The notes below the pieces were generated by a model, which saw only the letters and a program-made list of their open reading frames with translations, ran no database searches and was not told where the DNA came from. Below are positions 42,729 to 51,999 of a stretch of 64,000 bases of DNA, piece by piece. Each line of letters begins with the position of its first letter. Within the stretch, counting starts at the first letter, position 1. The DNA is taken from contig NZ_JAMZEA010000012.1 of assembly GCF_024172125.1 (NCBI RefSeq), positions 124,001 to 188,000 on the forward strand, in the 5' to 3' direction. The position numbers and the translations under genes were made by a program. The DNA is from Actinomadura rupiterrae. GTDB lineage: Bacteria; Actinomycetota; Actinomycetes; Streptosporangiales; Streptosporangiaceae.

Positions 42729-42828
42729 CGCCCGGCGCGCGGCGCGAGGCGAGGCGGGCGACGGGCGACGCGGGGAAGCGTGCGACACGCCGCCGGGTGA
42801 GGTTGGCCACAGCGGGAAATGCCGCGGG

Positions 42829-42864
42829 GGTGAAGGATGCTCTAGCCATCACCCAGACTTCACC
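42829..42864 (+). promoter_or_regulatory. Inverted repeat before the acetolactate-synthase-like gene
   Basis: GGTGAAG (42829-42835) and CTTCACC (42858-42864) are perfect arms around 22 bases, ending 19 bases before the ATG and just ahead of the AAGGA ribosome site. It could be an operator or a leader hairpin. Confidence 0.4.
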
Positions 42865-42883
42865 GCAGGAAGAAGGACAGGCA

Positions 42884-44539
42884 ATGTCCACGCAGGCGGA
42901 CGCCGCGAAACTGCTGGTCCGCACCCTGGAGGCCGAGGGCGTCGAGTACGTCTTCGGCATCCCGGGCGAGGAGAACATCCATTTCGTCCAGGCCCTGGAC
43001 GACTCGTCCATCCGCTACGTCCTCGTCCGCCACGAGCAGGGCGCGGCGTTCATGGCGGAGATCTACGGCCGGCTCACCGGCAAGGCCGGGGTCGCCTCCG
43101 CGACGCTCGGCCCGGGCGCGATCAACCTGCAGCTCGGCGTCGCCGACGCGCAGACCAACTCCACCCCGGTCGTCGCGATCTCCGCGCAGGTCGGGCTGGA
43201 CCGGATCTACAAGGAGTCGCACCAGATCGTCGACCTGGTGTCGCTGTTCCGCCCGATCACCAAGTGGTCCGAGCTCGCGCCGACGCCCGAGGCGCTGCCG
43301 GAGATGGTCCGCAAGGCGTTCAAGACCGCGCAGACCGAGCGGCCCGGCGCGGTGTACCTGGCGATCCCCGAGGACGTCGAGTCGGCGCCGGTGTCGCCGG
43401 ACCTGAAGCCGCTGCGGGTGAACGTCGTCCAGCCGCAGGAGCCGTCCGCGTCGCAGATCGCGCGGGCCGCCGACGTGCTGGCGATGGCGAGGCAGCCGAT
43501 CGTCCTCGCGGGCCACGGCGCGACGCGCGCGCACGCGAGCGAGGCGCTGGTGCACTTCTCGGAGAAGCTGGGGCTGCCCGTCGCGACCACGTTCAACGGC
43601 AAGGGCGTCTTCCCGGACGACCACCGCAACGCGCTCGGCGCGGTCGGGTTCATGCGGCACGACTACGTCAACTTCGGCTTCGACGAGGCGGACGTGCTGA
43701 TCGCGGTCGGCTACGAGCTGCAGGAGTTCGACCCGGTCAAGGTCAACCCGCACGCCGACAAGAAGATCGTGCACATCCACGCGATGCCCGCCGAGGTGGA
43801 CGACCACTACCCGGTCGAGGTCGGCATCCAGGGCGACATCTCGCGCTCGCTGCGCGCGCTCGGCGACGCGGTGCACCGCCGCTGGGACGTCAACGGGACG
43901 GGCCGCCGCATCCGCGAGCTGATGCGCGACGAGCTGGCGCAGGGCCGCGCCGAGGACGGCTTCCCGCTGTCCCCGCGCCGGATCGTCGCCGACGTCCGCG
44001 AGGCCATGGGCCGCCACGACATCGTGCTCGCCGACACCGGCGCGGTGAAGATGTGGATGGCGCGGATGTACCCGACCTACGAGCCGAACACGCTGCTGGT
44101 GTCCAACGGGCTGTCGTCCATGGGCTTCTCGGTGCCGGGCGCGCTCGCCGCCAAGCTCGCGCACCCGGACCGGAAGGTGCTGGCCGCCACCGGGGACGGC
44201 GCGTTCCTGATGAACTCGCAGGAGCTGGAGACCGCCGTCCGCGAGAACATCCCGATCACCGTCCTCATCTGGGAGGACGACGCGTACGGGCTGATCGAGT
44301 GGAAGATGGACCTGGAGATGGGACGCAGCTCCAACATCCGGTTCGGCAACCCCGACTTCGTCACCTACGCGGAGAGCTTCGGCGCGCACGGCTACCGGGT
44401 GACCTCGGCGGACGAGCTGCTGCCCACGCTGCGCAAGGCGCTCGCCGACGACGGCGTCTCGGTGGTCACCGTCCCGGTCGACTACTCGCACAACCTCCAG
44501 CTCACCGACAAGCTCGGCGAGCTGACCGACCCCTTCTAA
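42884..44539 (+). CDS. Acetolactate-synthase-like TPP enzyme
   Basis: The 551-residue thiamine-diphosphate enzyme has the usual three domains: PYR (GVEYVFGIPGEENIHFVQAL, with the catalytic Glu in HEQGAAFMAEIYGRLTG), a central FAD/ADP-like domain (~190-330), and the PP domain with the TPP motif GDGAFLMNSQELETAVRENIPITV. It most resembles catabolic acetolactate synthases (AlsS type), which make acetolactate from two pyruvates without needing a regulatory subunit; no ilvN is adjacent. The ATG has AAGGA seven bases before it. A pyruvate oxidase or related decarboxylase cannot be excluded from sequence alone. Confidence 0.85.
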   Translation: MSTQADAAKLLVRTLEAEGVEYVFGIPGEENIHFVQALDDSSIRYVLVRHEQGAAFMAEIYGRLTGKAGVASATLGPGAINLQLGVADAQTNSTPVVAISAQVGLDRIYKESHQIVDLVSLFRPITKWSELAPTPEALPEMVRKAFKTAQTERPGAVYLAIPEDVESAPVSPDLKPLRVNVVQPQEPSASQIARAADVLAMARQPIVLAGHGATRAHASEALVHFSEKLGLPVATTFNGKGVFPDDHRNALGAVGFMRHDYVNFGFDEADVLIAVGYELQEFDPVKVNPHADKKIVHIHAMPAEVDDHYPVEVGIQGDISRSLRALGDAVHRRWDVNGTGRRIRELMRDELAQGRAEDGFPLSPRRIVADVREAMGRHDIVLADTGAVKMWMARMYPTYEPNTLLVSNGLSSMGFSVPGALAAKLAHPDRKVLAATGDGAFLMNSQELETAVRENIPITVLIWEDDAYGLIEWKMDLEMGRSSNIRFGNPDFVTYAESFGAHGYRVTSADELLPTLRKALADDGVSVVTVPVDYSHNLQLTDKLGELTDPF

Positions 44540-44566
44540 GGCAGGCCCTTCCAACAGGGGCAGAGG

Positions 44567-45364
44567 TCAGGCGCGGCAGAGGATCTCGCCGTGCTGGGCG
44601 GTGAAGACACCGTCCGGCGCGGCGGCCCACTCCAGCCAGCCCCGGTGGATGCGCTCCAGGTCGTCGCGGGTGGCGTGGCCCTTCGCGACGGCCTGGTCGG
44701 CTACGTTCGACCGGACCATGCGGCCGCCCCACGTCCCGCTCCACCACTCGCGTTCCGCCGGGGTCGCGAACGCCCACACCGACGAGCTGAACGCGACGTC
44801 GGTGAAGCCCGCCTCGCGCGCCCAGGAGACCAGGCGGCGCCCGGCCTCGGGCTCGCCGCCGTTGCCGCGCGCGATCTTGTAGTAAACGGGCAGCCAGTCG
44901 TCCATGCCGGGCGGCTGCGGGTACCAGGTGAAGCTGCCGAAGTCGGCCTCGCGCGAGGCGACGATCCCGCCGGGCTTGCACACGCGGCGCATCTCCGCCA
45001 GCGCGCGGACCGGGTCGGCGATGTGCTGGAGCACCTGGTGCGCGTGGACGACGTCGAACGTGTCGTCCGGAAAGTCCAGATCGTGGACGTCCGCGACCGC
45101 GAACTCGATGTTGCGTGCGTCACGCTCGGCGGCGTGCGCGCGGGCCTGCGCGAGCACGTCCTCCGCCGCGTCCACCCCGACGACCCGGCCGGGGGCGACC
45201 CGCGCGGCGAACTCGGTGGTGATCGTCCCGGGGCCGCAGCCGACGTCCAGGAGCGCGGCCCCGGGACGCAGATGTCCGGCCAGGTAGGCGGCGGAGTTCT
45301 CGATGGTGCGCCAGGTGTGCGAGCTGAGCACGGTCGGGTGGTGGCCATGGGTGTAAACGGACAT
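44567..45364 (-). CDS. SAM-dependent class I methyltransferase
   Basis: The protein (265 aa from ATG 45364, with GAGG eight bases upstream; GTG 45373 would add three residues) carries motif I LLDVGCGPGTITTEFA, GVDAAEDVLAQARA, the post-I acidic loop ADVHDLDFPDDTFDVVHAHQVLQHIADP and LAEMRRVCKPGG. This is the UbiE/COQ5-type small-molecule methyltransferase group. It converges with the TPP-enzyme gene and has no partner that reveals the substrate. Confidence 0.88.
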   Translation of the reverse strand: MSVYTHGHHPTVLSSHTWRTIENSAAYLAGHLRPGAALLDVGCGPGTITTEFAARVAPGRVVGVDAAEDVLAQARAHAAERDARNIEFAVADVHDLDFPDDTFDVVHAHQVLQHIADPVRALAEMRRVCKPGGIVASREADFGSFTWYPQPPGMDDWLPVYYKIARGNGGEPEAGRRLVSWAREAGFTDVAFSSSVWAFATPAEREWWSGTWGGRMVRSNVADQAVAKGHATRDDLERIHRGWLEWAAAPDGVFTAQHGEILCRA

Positions 45365-45535
45365 CCGGATCACCTCTTCATGCTGGAGCGGACGCCCCGA
45401 CCCTAACTCACCCTTCTCACACTATGAGAAACACATCCCACATATTGAGATCCCAAATTCTTAACGTTTGCTGATAAAACTGTCCGAAGGAGATCTTCTT
45501 TTACTACCGTGACGTTCGCGACTGAAGGGGCGAAC

Positions 45536-46744
45536 GTGCGCAAGAGGACCGAACGCAAGCTGGCCGTGACCGCGGTGGCCGTCGTCGCCGCCGTGCCGAC
45601 CGCTCTCGTGCTGATCCCGTGGGACGGCTCCGGCGGGTCCCAGCCCGCCGCCGGCACCGCGCCGATGGCCGAGCAGGCCGCCGCGGGCGACCCCAAGCCC
45701 GTCAAGTCGTCGGGCCTGCCGTCCCCCGCGCAGGGCAAGGTCTCCAAGCTGCCCACCGCCAACCCGACGGGCTCCCCCGGCCCGACGCCGACCTGGCTTC
45801 CGACCAACCCGCCCGGCGGCGGCAACGGCGGCCTGAAGAACTGGCAGGCGGCCGACGACGGAGCCGTGGTGACCGCCGCGAAGTGGGCGGGCAAGAACCA
45901 GGTCGACCTCAGCGTCAAGTCGCCCGCGCTCGCCTCCGTCCGCAAGGTCCGCGTGCTCGTGCCGAACGGCTGGAAGTCCAAGTCGACGCAGGAGTGGCCG
46001 GCGCTGTACGCGCTGCACGGCGGCAACGACACCTACGTCTCCTGGACGCGCAGCACCGACATCGCCAAGGTCGCCCGCCAGTGGGGCGTGATCGTGGTGA
46101 TGCCCGAGGGCTCGAACGGGTCCTACACCGACTGGTACAACGGCGGGCGCGGCGGCAGCCCCCGCTGGGAGACCTTCCACACCGCCGAGGTCCGCCAGCT
46201 CGTCGAGCGGAACCTGCACGCGGGCTCGTCCCGGGCGGTCATGGGCATCTCGTCCGGCGCGCAGGGCGCGGTCACCTACGCGGCCCGGCACCCGGGCATG
46301 TTCCGGTACGCGGCGTCCTACAGCGGCGTGCTGTCGATGCTGTCGCCCGGCATCCCGGCGCTGCTCATGTACATCAACACCCGTCCCGGCACCAACCCGA
46401 TGGACATCTGGGGCGACCCGTGGACGGCCCGCTCCAACTGGGCCGCGCACGACCCGGCGTCCCTGGCGCGGCGGCTGCGCGGCACGACGCTGTTCGTGTC
46501 CGCCGGCAACGGCAGCAAGGGCCCGCTGGACAAGCCCGGCAAGGCCCCCTGGGACATCGGCTACCTCAGCGAGACCCAGGTCCTGCGCTCGTCCGGCGAC
46601 TTCGTCTCGTCCGCCCGGAAGTCGGGTGTGCCGGTGCAGACCGACTTCTACGGCGCGGGCTCGCACAGCTGGCCGTACTGGCAGCGCGAGATGCACAAGA
46701 CCTGGGCCGAAATGATGGCGAGCATCGGTGCCAAGCGCGCCTGA
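45536..46744 (+). CDS. Secreted esterase (antigen-85-like alpha/beta hydrolase)
   Basis: The 402-residue protein starts at GTG 45536 behind GGGG; a GTG at 45509 would add nine residues. It begins with a basic signal segment (RKRTERKLAVTAVAVVAAVPTALVLIP) and a Pro/Gly/Thr-rich spacer to residue ~100. The esterase domain has the nucleophile in VMGISSGAQGAVTYAA, the oxyanion region YALHGGNDTYVSW, an Asp candidate in NPMDIWGDPW and the His in YGAGSHSWPYW. Members of this family include mycolyltransferases and acetyl-xylan-type esterases. A perfect bidirectional terminator follows. The 60 bases before the ribosome site are unusually AT-rich for this DNA. Confidence 0.85.
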   Translation: MRKRTERKLAVTAVAVVAAVPTALVLIPWDGSGGSQPAAGTAPMAEQAAAGDPKPVKSSGLPSPAQGKVSKLPTANPTGSPGPTPTWLPTNPPGGGNGGLKNWQAADDGAVVTAAKWAGKNQVDLSVKSPALASVRKVRVLVPNGWKSKSTQEWPALYALHGGNDTYVSWTRSTDIAKVARQWGVIVVMPEGSNGSYTDWYNGGRGGSPRWETFHTAEVRQLVERNLHAGSSRAVMGISSGAQGAVTYAARHPGMFRYAASYSGVLSMLSPGIPALLMYINTRPGTNPMDIWGDPWTARSNWAAHDPASLARRLRGTTLFVSAGNGSKGPLDKPGKAPWDIGYLSETQVLRSSGDFVSSARKSGVPVQTDFYGAGSHSWPYWQREMHKTWAEMMASIGAKRA

Positions 46745-46758
46745 CCCCAAGCCATAGC

Positions 46759-46791
46759 GAACGACCCCGCAGCGGCGCTGCGGGGTCGTTC
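46759..46791. terminator. Bidirectional stem-loop terminator
   Basis: GAACGACCCCGCAGC (46759-46773) and GCTGCGGGGTCGTTC (46777-46791) form a perfect 15-bp stem with a 3-base loop, followed by CTTTAGG. It separates the esterase gene from the convergent GlxA-type gene and can serve both. Confidence 0.9.
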
Positions 46792-46798
46792 CTTTAGG

Positions 46799-47749
46799 TC
46801 AGGCGGGGGTGCGGAAGGTGTCGCGGTAGGGCTGGGGCGCCACGCCGACGACGCGCCGGAAGTGCGGGCGCAGCGCGACCCCGTTGGCGAAGCCGACCTG
46901 GCGGGCGATCGCGTCGATCGGCTGGTCGCTGCTCTCCAGGAGCCGCTGCGCATGCAGGACGCGTTGGGCCAGCAGCCATTGCAAGGGCGATGTCCCTGTC
47001 GCCTCCCGGAAACGGCGGTCGAAGCTGCGACGGCTCATGTGCGCGCGATTGGCGAGGGCATCGACGCCGAGTTCCGGGTCGTGCAGGTTGCGGACGGCGT
47101 GCTCCAGGACGGGCGCCAGCGGGTCGTCCATGCCCGCCTCCGGGACGGGCCGCTCGATGTACTGGGCCTGGCCGCCCGAGCGCTGCGGCGGGACGACCAT
47201 CCGGCGCGCGATGGCCCCGGCCGTCCGCGCCCCCACCTCGCGCCGGACGAGGTGGAGGCACGCGTCGATCCCCGCGGCCGTGCCCGCCGAGGTGACGATC
47301 GTCCCCTCGTCCACGAACAACACGGCCGGATCGACGCGGACGTCCGGGTAGCGCTCGGCGAGCGCGGGCGCGAACCGCCAGTGCGTGGTGGCGCGGCGCC
47401 CGTCCAGCAGCCCGGCCGCCGCCAGGACGAACGCGCCCCGGCACAGCCCGACGACGGTCGCGCCGCCGGCGTGCGCGGCGCGCAGCGCTTCGAGGGCGGG
47501 TTCCGGCGGGTCCTCGTCGCCGAGCCGCCAGCTCGGGACGACCACCATGCCCGCGCCGTCCAGCGCGTCCAGGCCGTGCGGGGCGTGCAGCACCAGGCCC
47601 GCCGACGTGCGGAGCGGGCCGGGCTCGGCGGCGACGGCCCGCACCTGGAACGGCGTGCCGCCACCGCCGAAGACGCTGAGCGGCACGCTGGTCTCGAACA
47701 TCGGCGCGGAGTCGAAGAGCAGCACCGCGACCGTCCGTGGATCACGCAT
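46799..47749 (-). CDS. GlxA-family regulator (DJ-1/PfpI plus AraC HTH)
   Basis: The 316-residue protein has an N-terminal class I glutamine-amidotransferase-like domain (VAVLLFDSAPMFETSVPLSVFG, then VGLCRGAFVLAAAGLLDG, with the nucleophile-elbow Cys in GLCRGA) and two AraC helix-turn-helix units at the C-terminus (VDALANRAHMSRRSFDRRFREATGTSPLQWL and IDAIARQVGFANGVALRPHFRRVVGVAPQPYRDTF). It is probably a transcriptional activator or repressor responding to a nitrogenous or amino-acid-like ligand. It diverges from the MBL gene across a short promoter. Confidence 0.93.
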   Translation of the reverse strand: MRDPRTVAVLLFDSAPMFETSVPLSVFGGGGTPFQVRAVAAEPGPLRTSAGLVLHAPHGLDALDGAGMVVVPSWRLGDEDPPEPALEALRAAHAGGATVVGLCRGAFVLAAAGLLDGRRATTHWRFAPALAERYPDVRVDPAVLFVDEGTIVTSAGTAAGIDACLHLVRREVGARTAGAIARRMVVPPQRSGGQAQYIERPVPEAGMDDPLAPVLEHAVRNLHDPELGVDALANRAHMSRRSFDRRFREATGTSPLQWLLAQRVLHAQRLLESSDQPIDAIARQVGFANGVALRPHFRRVVGVAPQPYRDTFRTPA

Positions 47750-47808
47750 GGCTGGAATCTATCGCACGGTGACTTTCTCGCCACTCCCCCGCCGACCTGG
47801 AGAAAGGC

Positions 47809-48585
47809 ATGATCCTCGGCATGACGATCTCCATCACGGCCCTCGGCGGCCCCACCGCGATCATCGAGCTCGGCGGCCTCCGGCTGCTCACCGACCCGGC
47901 CTTCGACGCGCCCCGCGACTACCCGATCGGGCCGGACCGCAAGCTGACCAAGACCGCGCCCACCGCGCTCACCCCGGACGAGGTGGAGCCGATCGACGCC
48001 GTCCTGCTCTCGCACGACCAGCACCCCGACAACCTGGACGAGGCCGGCCGCGCCTTCCTGGGCCGGGTGCCGCTCGTCCTGACCACGGTCGCGGGCGCGG
48101 AGCGGATCGGCGCGACCCCGGTGCCGCTCTGGGAGCACCACGACATCCCCCGCCCGGGCGGCCGGACGCTGCGCGTCACCCGCGTGCCCGCGCTGCACGG
48201 CCCCGAGGGCGCCGAGCCGGTCACCGGCGAGGTCGCGGGCTTCGTGCTCACCGCCGACGACTTGCCCACGGTCTACGTCAGCGGCGACAACGCCTCGCTC
48301 GACGTCGTCCGCGAGGTCAAGGAGCGCTTCCCCGCGATCGACGTCGCGGTGCTGTTCGCGGGCGCGGCCCGGACGCCGCTGTTCGACGGCGCGCTGCTGA
48401 CCCTGGACAGCGCGGGCGCCGCCGAGGCCACCCGCATCCTGGGCGCCCGGCACGCCGTCCCGCTGCACTTCGACAGCTGGGCGCACTTCACCGAGGGCGG
48501 CGACGTGCTCGCCAAGGCCTTCGCCGAGGCGGGCCTCTCCGACCGCCTCACGCTGCTCGCCCCGGGCGACACGGCCGAGCTGTGA
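47809..48585 (+). CDS. MBL-fold metal-dependent hydrolase (UlaG-like)
   Basis: The 258-residue protein starts at ATG 47809 with GGAG six bases ahead. The metal motif is LSHDQHPDNLD, a HxHxDxxD variant, and the later His/Asp ligands are in VYVSGDNAS and VPLHFDSWAHF. UlaG-like enzymes hydrolyse lactones and phosphodiesters. It diverges from the GlxA-type regulator, which may control it. Confidence 0.88.
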   Translation: MILGMTISITALGGPTAIIELGGLRLLTDPAFDAPRDYPIGPDRKLTKTAPTALTPDEVEPIDAVLLSHDQHPDNLDEAGRAFLGRVPLVLTTVAGAERIGATPVPLWEHHDIPRPGGRTLRVTRVPALHGPEGAEPVTGEVAGFVLTADDLPTVYVSGDNASLDVVREVKERFPAIDVAVLFAGAARTPLFDGALLTLDSAGAAEATRILGARHAVPLHFDSWAHFTEGGDVLAKAFAEAGLSDRLTLLAPGDTAEL

Positions 48586-48612
48586 GCCCGGAGACCGGGG
48601 CGGGCCGGACGG

Positions 48613-48807
48613 TCAGGCCACCGCGCGCCGCTCCAGGGGCCGCAGGTCCCGGCGGAGCGCGACGACCTGACCGTCCGCCTCCTCGGGGTAGGTGTTGAGC
48701 GGGAGCCGGGTCAGCTCGCTGAGCCACGGCTCCACGATCGTCCGCTCGGCGGGCCCGTTCAGGCTCGCCCGGGAAAGGTGCCGAGAAAACCCGTTCACGT
48801 AGTCCAT
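48613..48807 (-). CDS. Small hypothetical protein
   Basis: A 64-residue frame with a good AAGGGG ribosome site five bases before ATG 48807 and ordinary amino acid composition (MDYVNGFSRHLSRASLNG...). I do not recognise it. It lies between the MBL gene and the ABC exporter genes, convergent to the former. Confidence 0.5.
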   Translation of the reverse strand: MDYVNGFSRHLSRASLNGPAERTIVEPWLSELTRLPLNTYPEEADGQVVALRRDLRPLERRAVA

Positions 48808-48929
48808 TCCGACCCCTTCCCAAGCCCACCGGACACCCCGTGGACACGCACCGCGAACTCGACGGGTTCAGCGGCGTTCCCCCACGTCACAGCCCAAACT
48901 CTATGCAGCGCCTACGACATTTCCGGGCC

Positions 48930-50981
48930 TCAGTCCGGGCGCGGAGCGGGGTTGGTCGTGACGGCTCTCAAAAGGGGTCGGCTGAGGGCGCTCGCGGCAA
49001 GGATCCCGCCGAAGCCGAGCGTCACGAACGCCACCAGGGTCAGGGCTCCGGTGGAGCCGAAGCCCATCGCGAACGGGGTGGCGAAGAACAGGCCGGTCGC
49101 CAGCGAACCGCCGCCCATGACCAGGAGCGGGATCAGGGTCTCCTGGCGGCGGGCCTTGTCGAGGACGTCGAGCGGGGTCCCGGCGAGGCGGAGCATCGCG
49201 TAGGTCTGGCGGCGGTCCAGGACGGCGGACGCGCCGGTGATGCCCGCGCTGGTGATCGCGATCAGGAACGAGACCGCGAGCACGGTCAGCGCGCCGGTGC
49301 GCAGGTCGGCCAGCAGCCGGGCGGACCCGATGTCGGAGTCGGCCTCGGTGGTGGCGTTGTGGCCGGGGATGAGGCCGGTCAGCGCCGTCCGGGCGCGGTC
49401 GACGTTCTCCCGGCCCCCGTCCACGACGGCCCGGATGGTCGCCGTCCCGTCCGGCTCGTCGTTCCCGCCGCCGTCCGGCTCGTCGTTGCCCTCGCCGTCC
49501 GTGCCGCGCACGCCGTGGGACGGCTTGGCAGCGCGCTCGACCGTGACCTTCGCCGGCAGCGCGCGCAGCCGGTCGCGGGCCTGGGCCGCGGAGGTCGCCG
49601 CGGACGCCTCGGGCACGGTGATCTCCAGCCGGTCGGCGGCGGCACCGTGTCCGAGCATCCCGGACGACGGGTTCAGCAGCGCCAGGAAGCCCGCGACAAA
49701 GCCGGTCAGCGCGACGCCCGCGACGGTGCGCCAGGCGGCGCGCGGGTCGTCCATCAGGCGGCGGCCGGCGAGGAGGCGGGCGGGGCCGCGCGCGGTCCCG
49801 GCGGCGATCCGTCCGATGATCGCGACGATCCAGGGGCCGACGAGGTTGATGCCGAGGAACGCCAGGGCGAGGAAGACCAGCAGCAGGATCAGGCCCGTCC
49901 TGCCCATGGACGTCAGGCCCCCGGCCAGGAAGCCGAACGCGATCACGATGGCCAGGAAGGCCAGCGGCCGGACGGCCCGCAGCCCGGGCGGCGTCTCGCG
50001 GCGCGCGACGCCGAGCGGGCCGACCACGACGCGGCGGAGCCCGGCGACGGCGCTGATGCCGACCAGGACCGGCACGGCGAGCACCACGGGCAGCACCCAG
50101 AGACCGGGCCACACGTCGGACGCGTACCAGGTGCCGCCCGCGATCGGGATCTGCGTGAGGGCGGGCATGGCGACCGCGAACAGGACCGTCCCGAGGACGG
50201 CACCGGCGGCGGCGGTCAGCACGGCCTCGGCGACCGTGACCGCGACGACCTGCCCGGGCGTCGCGCCGACCAGCCGGAGCGCGGCGAGCCGCTGGTCGCG
50301 GCGGGCGACGGTGAGCCGGGCCGCGGCCCCGCCGAACACCAGCAGCGGGACGACCATCAGCACCGAGGCGATCGCCGCGAGCACCTGGTAGACGAACGCG
50401 GTGGCCGACTGCGAGCCGGTCGCGTACCGGTCGATCCGGGTGGGCGAAGCGACGCCGTCCGCGATCATCGTGTCGGACCGTCCGGCCGACAGGGCCGGGT
50501 CGGACGCGGCGCGCCCGACGACGGCGACCAGCTCGTCCGGGTGGACGACGGCGGATCGGCCGAGCGTCCCGGTGGGTGTCCGGGACGGGAAGCGCTGGGA
50601 GAGCTGGTCGGCGGGCATCGTCCGCATGAGCGAGGCGAGCGCCGGGGACGTCCAGACCTCGCCCGGCTTCGGGAAGCGCTTCATGCCGGGCGGGACGGGC
50701 GCGTCGCCGGACAGCGCGGCCAGCTCGACCACGGTGATCTGGCGTCCGCGCGCGTAGTCGGTATTGAGCGCCTCGATCGCGGTCGCGGTGCCGTGCGTCT
50801 TGGCAGGATGCCGCCAGGCGTCGGCCGCCGACCGCGCGGCGAACGCGTGGTTGGCGCCGACCGCGAACAGCAGCAGGCCGGTCGAGACGGCGACGGCGGC
50901 GAGGGTGAGCAGGGAGCCGAGCATCCCCCGCCGCCCGCCCCCGCGCAGCAGCCGCCAGGACAGCTCGAAGACCGTGCGCAT
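48930..50981 (-). CDS. ABC transporter permease, FtsX type
   Basis: The 683-residue permease has an N-terminal helix (GMLGSLLTLAAVAVSTGLLLFAVG), a large extracytoplasmic part, and two FtsX-like bundles, the first ending IASVLMVVPLLVFGGAAARLTVARRDQRLAALRLVGATPGQV and the second ITSAGITGASAVLDRRQTYAMLRLAGTPLDVLD. Residues ~480-520 hold an acidic repeat (DGEGNDEPDGGGNDEPDG). MacB/BceB-type permeases export antimicrobials or transmit their presence. The ATG overlaps the ATPase stop, so the two are one transporter. Confidence 0.9.
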   Translation of the reverse strand: MRTVFELSWRLLRGGGRRGMLGSLLTLAAVAVSTGLLLFAVGANHAFAARSAADAWRHPAKTHGTATAIEALNTDYARGRQITVVELAALSGDAPVPPGMKRFPKPGEVWTSPALASLMRTMPADQLSQRFPSRTPTGTLGRSAVVHPDELVAVVGRAASDPALSAGRSDTMIADGVASPTRIDRYATGSQSATAFVYQVLAAIASVLMVVPLLVFGGAAARLTVARRDQRLAALRLVGATPGQVVAVTVAEAVLTAAAGAVLGTVLFAVAMPALTQIPIAGGTWYASDVWPGLWVLPVVLAVPVLVGISAVAGLRRVVVGPLGVARRETPPGLRAVRPLAFLAIVIAFGFLAGGLTSMGRTGLILLLVFLALAFLGINLVGPWIVAIIGRIAAGTARGPARLLAGRRLMDDPRAAWRTVAGVALTGFVAGFLALLNPSSGMLGHGAAADRLEITVPEASAATSAAQARDRLRALPAKVTVERAAKPSHGVRGTDGEGNDEPDGGGNDEPDGTATIRAVVDGGRENVDRARTALTGLIPGHNATTEADSDIGSARLLADLRTGALTVLAVSFLIAITSAGITGASAVLDRRQTYAMLRLAGTPLDVLDKARRQETLIPLLVMGGGSLATGLFFATPFAMGFGSTGALTLVAFVTLGFGGILAASALSRPLLRAVTTNPAPRPD

Positions 50982-51673
50982 CACGCGGCTCCGGGGAACG
51001 GGGTGAGCAGGCGGCCGTCGCGGACCTCCACGGTCCGGTCGCACCAGCCCGCCACGGCCGGGTCGTGCGTGACGACGACCAGGGACGCGCCGTTGTGCTT
51101 GGTGGCCTCGACCAGCAGCCGCATCGTGTCGTGCCCGGTGGCCTGGTCGAGCGCGCCGGTCGGCTCGTCCGCGAACACCACGGCCGGACGCGGCGCCAGG
51201 GCGCGCGCGATCGCGACGCGCTGCGCCTGCCCGCCGGACAGCTCGCCGGGACGGCGGCCCTCCAGCCCGGCCAGGCCGAGCGGCCCGAACCAGCCGCGGG
51301 CCGCCTGCACGGCCTCGCGGCGCGCGGTGCCGCCGAGCATCAGCGGCAGCGCCACGTTCTCGTCCGCGGGCAGCTCGGGAAGCAGCTGCCCGAACTGGAA
51401 CACGAACCCGAACCGGGACCGGCGCAGCGCGCTGCGGCGGCGCTCGCCGAGGTCGTCGATCCGGTCCCCGAGCAGCCGGACCTCGCCCCGGTCGGGGCGC
51501 ATGATCCCGGCGAGGCAGTGCAGCAGGGTGGACTTGCCGGACCCGGACGGGCCCATGATCGCGACGGCCTCGGCGCGGCCGACGGCGAGGTCCACCCCGC
51601 CGAGCGCGACGGTCGGGCCGAACGCCTTGACCAGGCCCGTCCCGCTCAGGACGGACGGCGGGACGGTGTTCAC
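50981..51673 (-). CDS. ABC transporter ATP-binding protein
   Basis: The 230-residue ATPase of the MacB/LolD group has Walker A MGPSGSGKSTLL, the Q-loop FVFQFGQLLPELPADENVALPL, signature LSGGQAQRVAIARAL, Walker B AVVFADEPTGALD and the H-loop VVVTHDPAVA. It energises the FtsX-type permease encoded next. Its GTG overlaps the small membrane protein's stop by four bases. Confidence 0.95.
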   Translation of the reverse strand: MNTVPPSVLSGTGLVKAFGPTVALGGVDLAVGRAEAVAIMGPSGSGKSTLLHCLAGIMRPDRGEVRLLGDRIDDLGERRRSALRRSRFGFVFQFGQLLPELPADENVALPLMLGGTARREAVQAARGWFGPLGLAGLEGRRPGELSGGQAQRVAIARALAPRPAVVFADEPTGALDQATGHDTMRLLVEATKHNGASLVVVTHDPAVAGWCDRTVEVRDGRLLTPFPGAA

Positions 51674-51879
51674 GCGGCGGCCTTCCGGTCGGAGCGGGCG
51701 TGCTGGAGCTCGAAGAACTCAGCGTCCGGGGCGTCCGGGGTGTCCGGGCCGCGCGGGCGGTCGTGCCGGAGCGAGTCGCGCATCTCCTTGGCGGGCATGA
51801 CCAGCCCGCCGTAGACCACGAACGCGACGAACGCGACGGCGATCGGGACGTAGAGGAGGTAGAAGCCGTTGAAACCCAT
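51670..51879 (-). CDS. Small one-helix membrane protein of the ABC operon
   Basis: A 69-residue protein with one hydrophobic helix near the N-terminus (GFYLLYVPIAVAFVAFVVYGGLVM) and a charged cytosolic tail. The ATG has GGAGG only one base away, so the true start could differ. It is the first gene of the ABC operon and overlaps the ATPase start. It may be an accessory or regulatory subunit of the exporter. Confidence 0.7.
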   Translation of the reverse strand: MGFNGFYLLYVPIAVAFVAFVVYGGLVMPAKEMRDSLRHDRPRGPDTPDAPDAEFFELQHARSDRKAAA

Positions 51880-51999
51880 GCCTCCATGCTTCGCGAACCG
51901 CCCGCTCCGGCACATCGGACGCAGGATCGGTAAGGGACACGCGGGGATCGGCCGAATGGTCGATCCCGGCATAGGCCCCAAGCCGTAGCCTCGGTGAGC

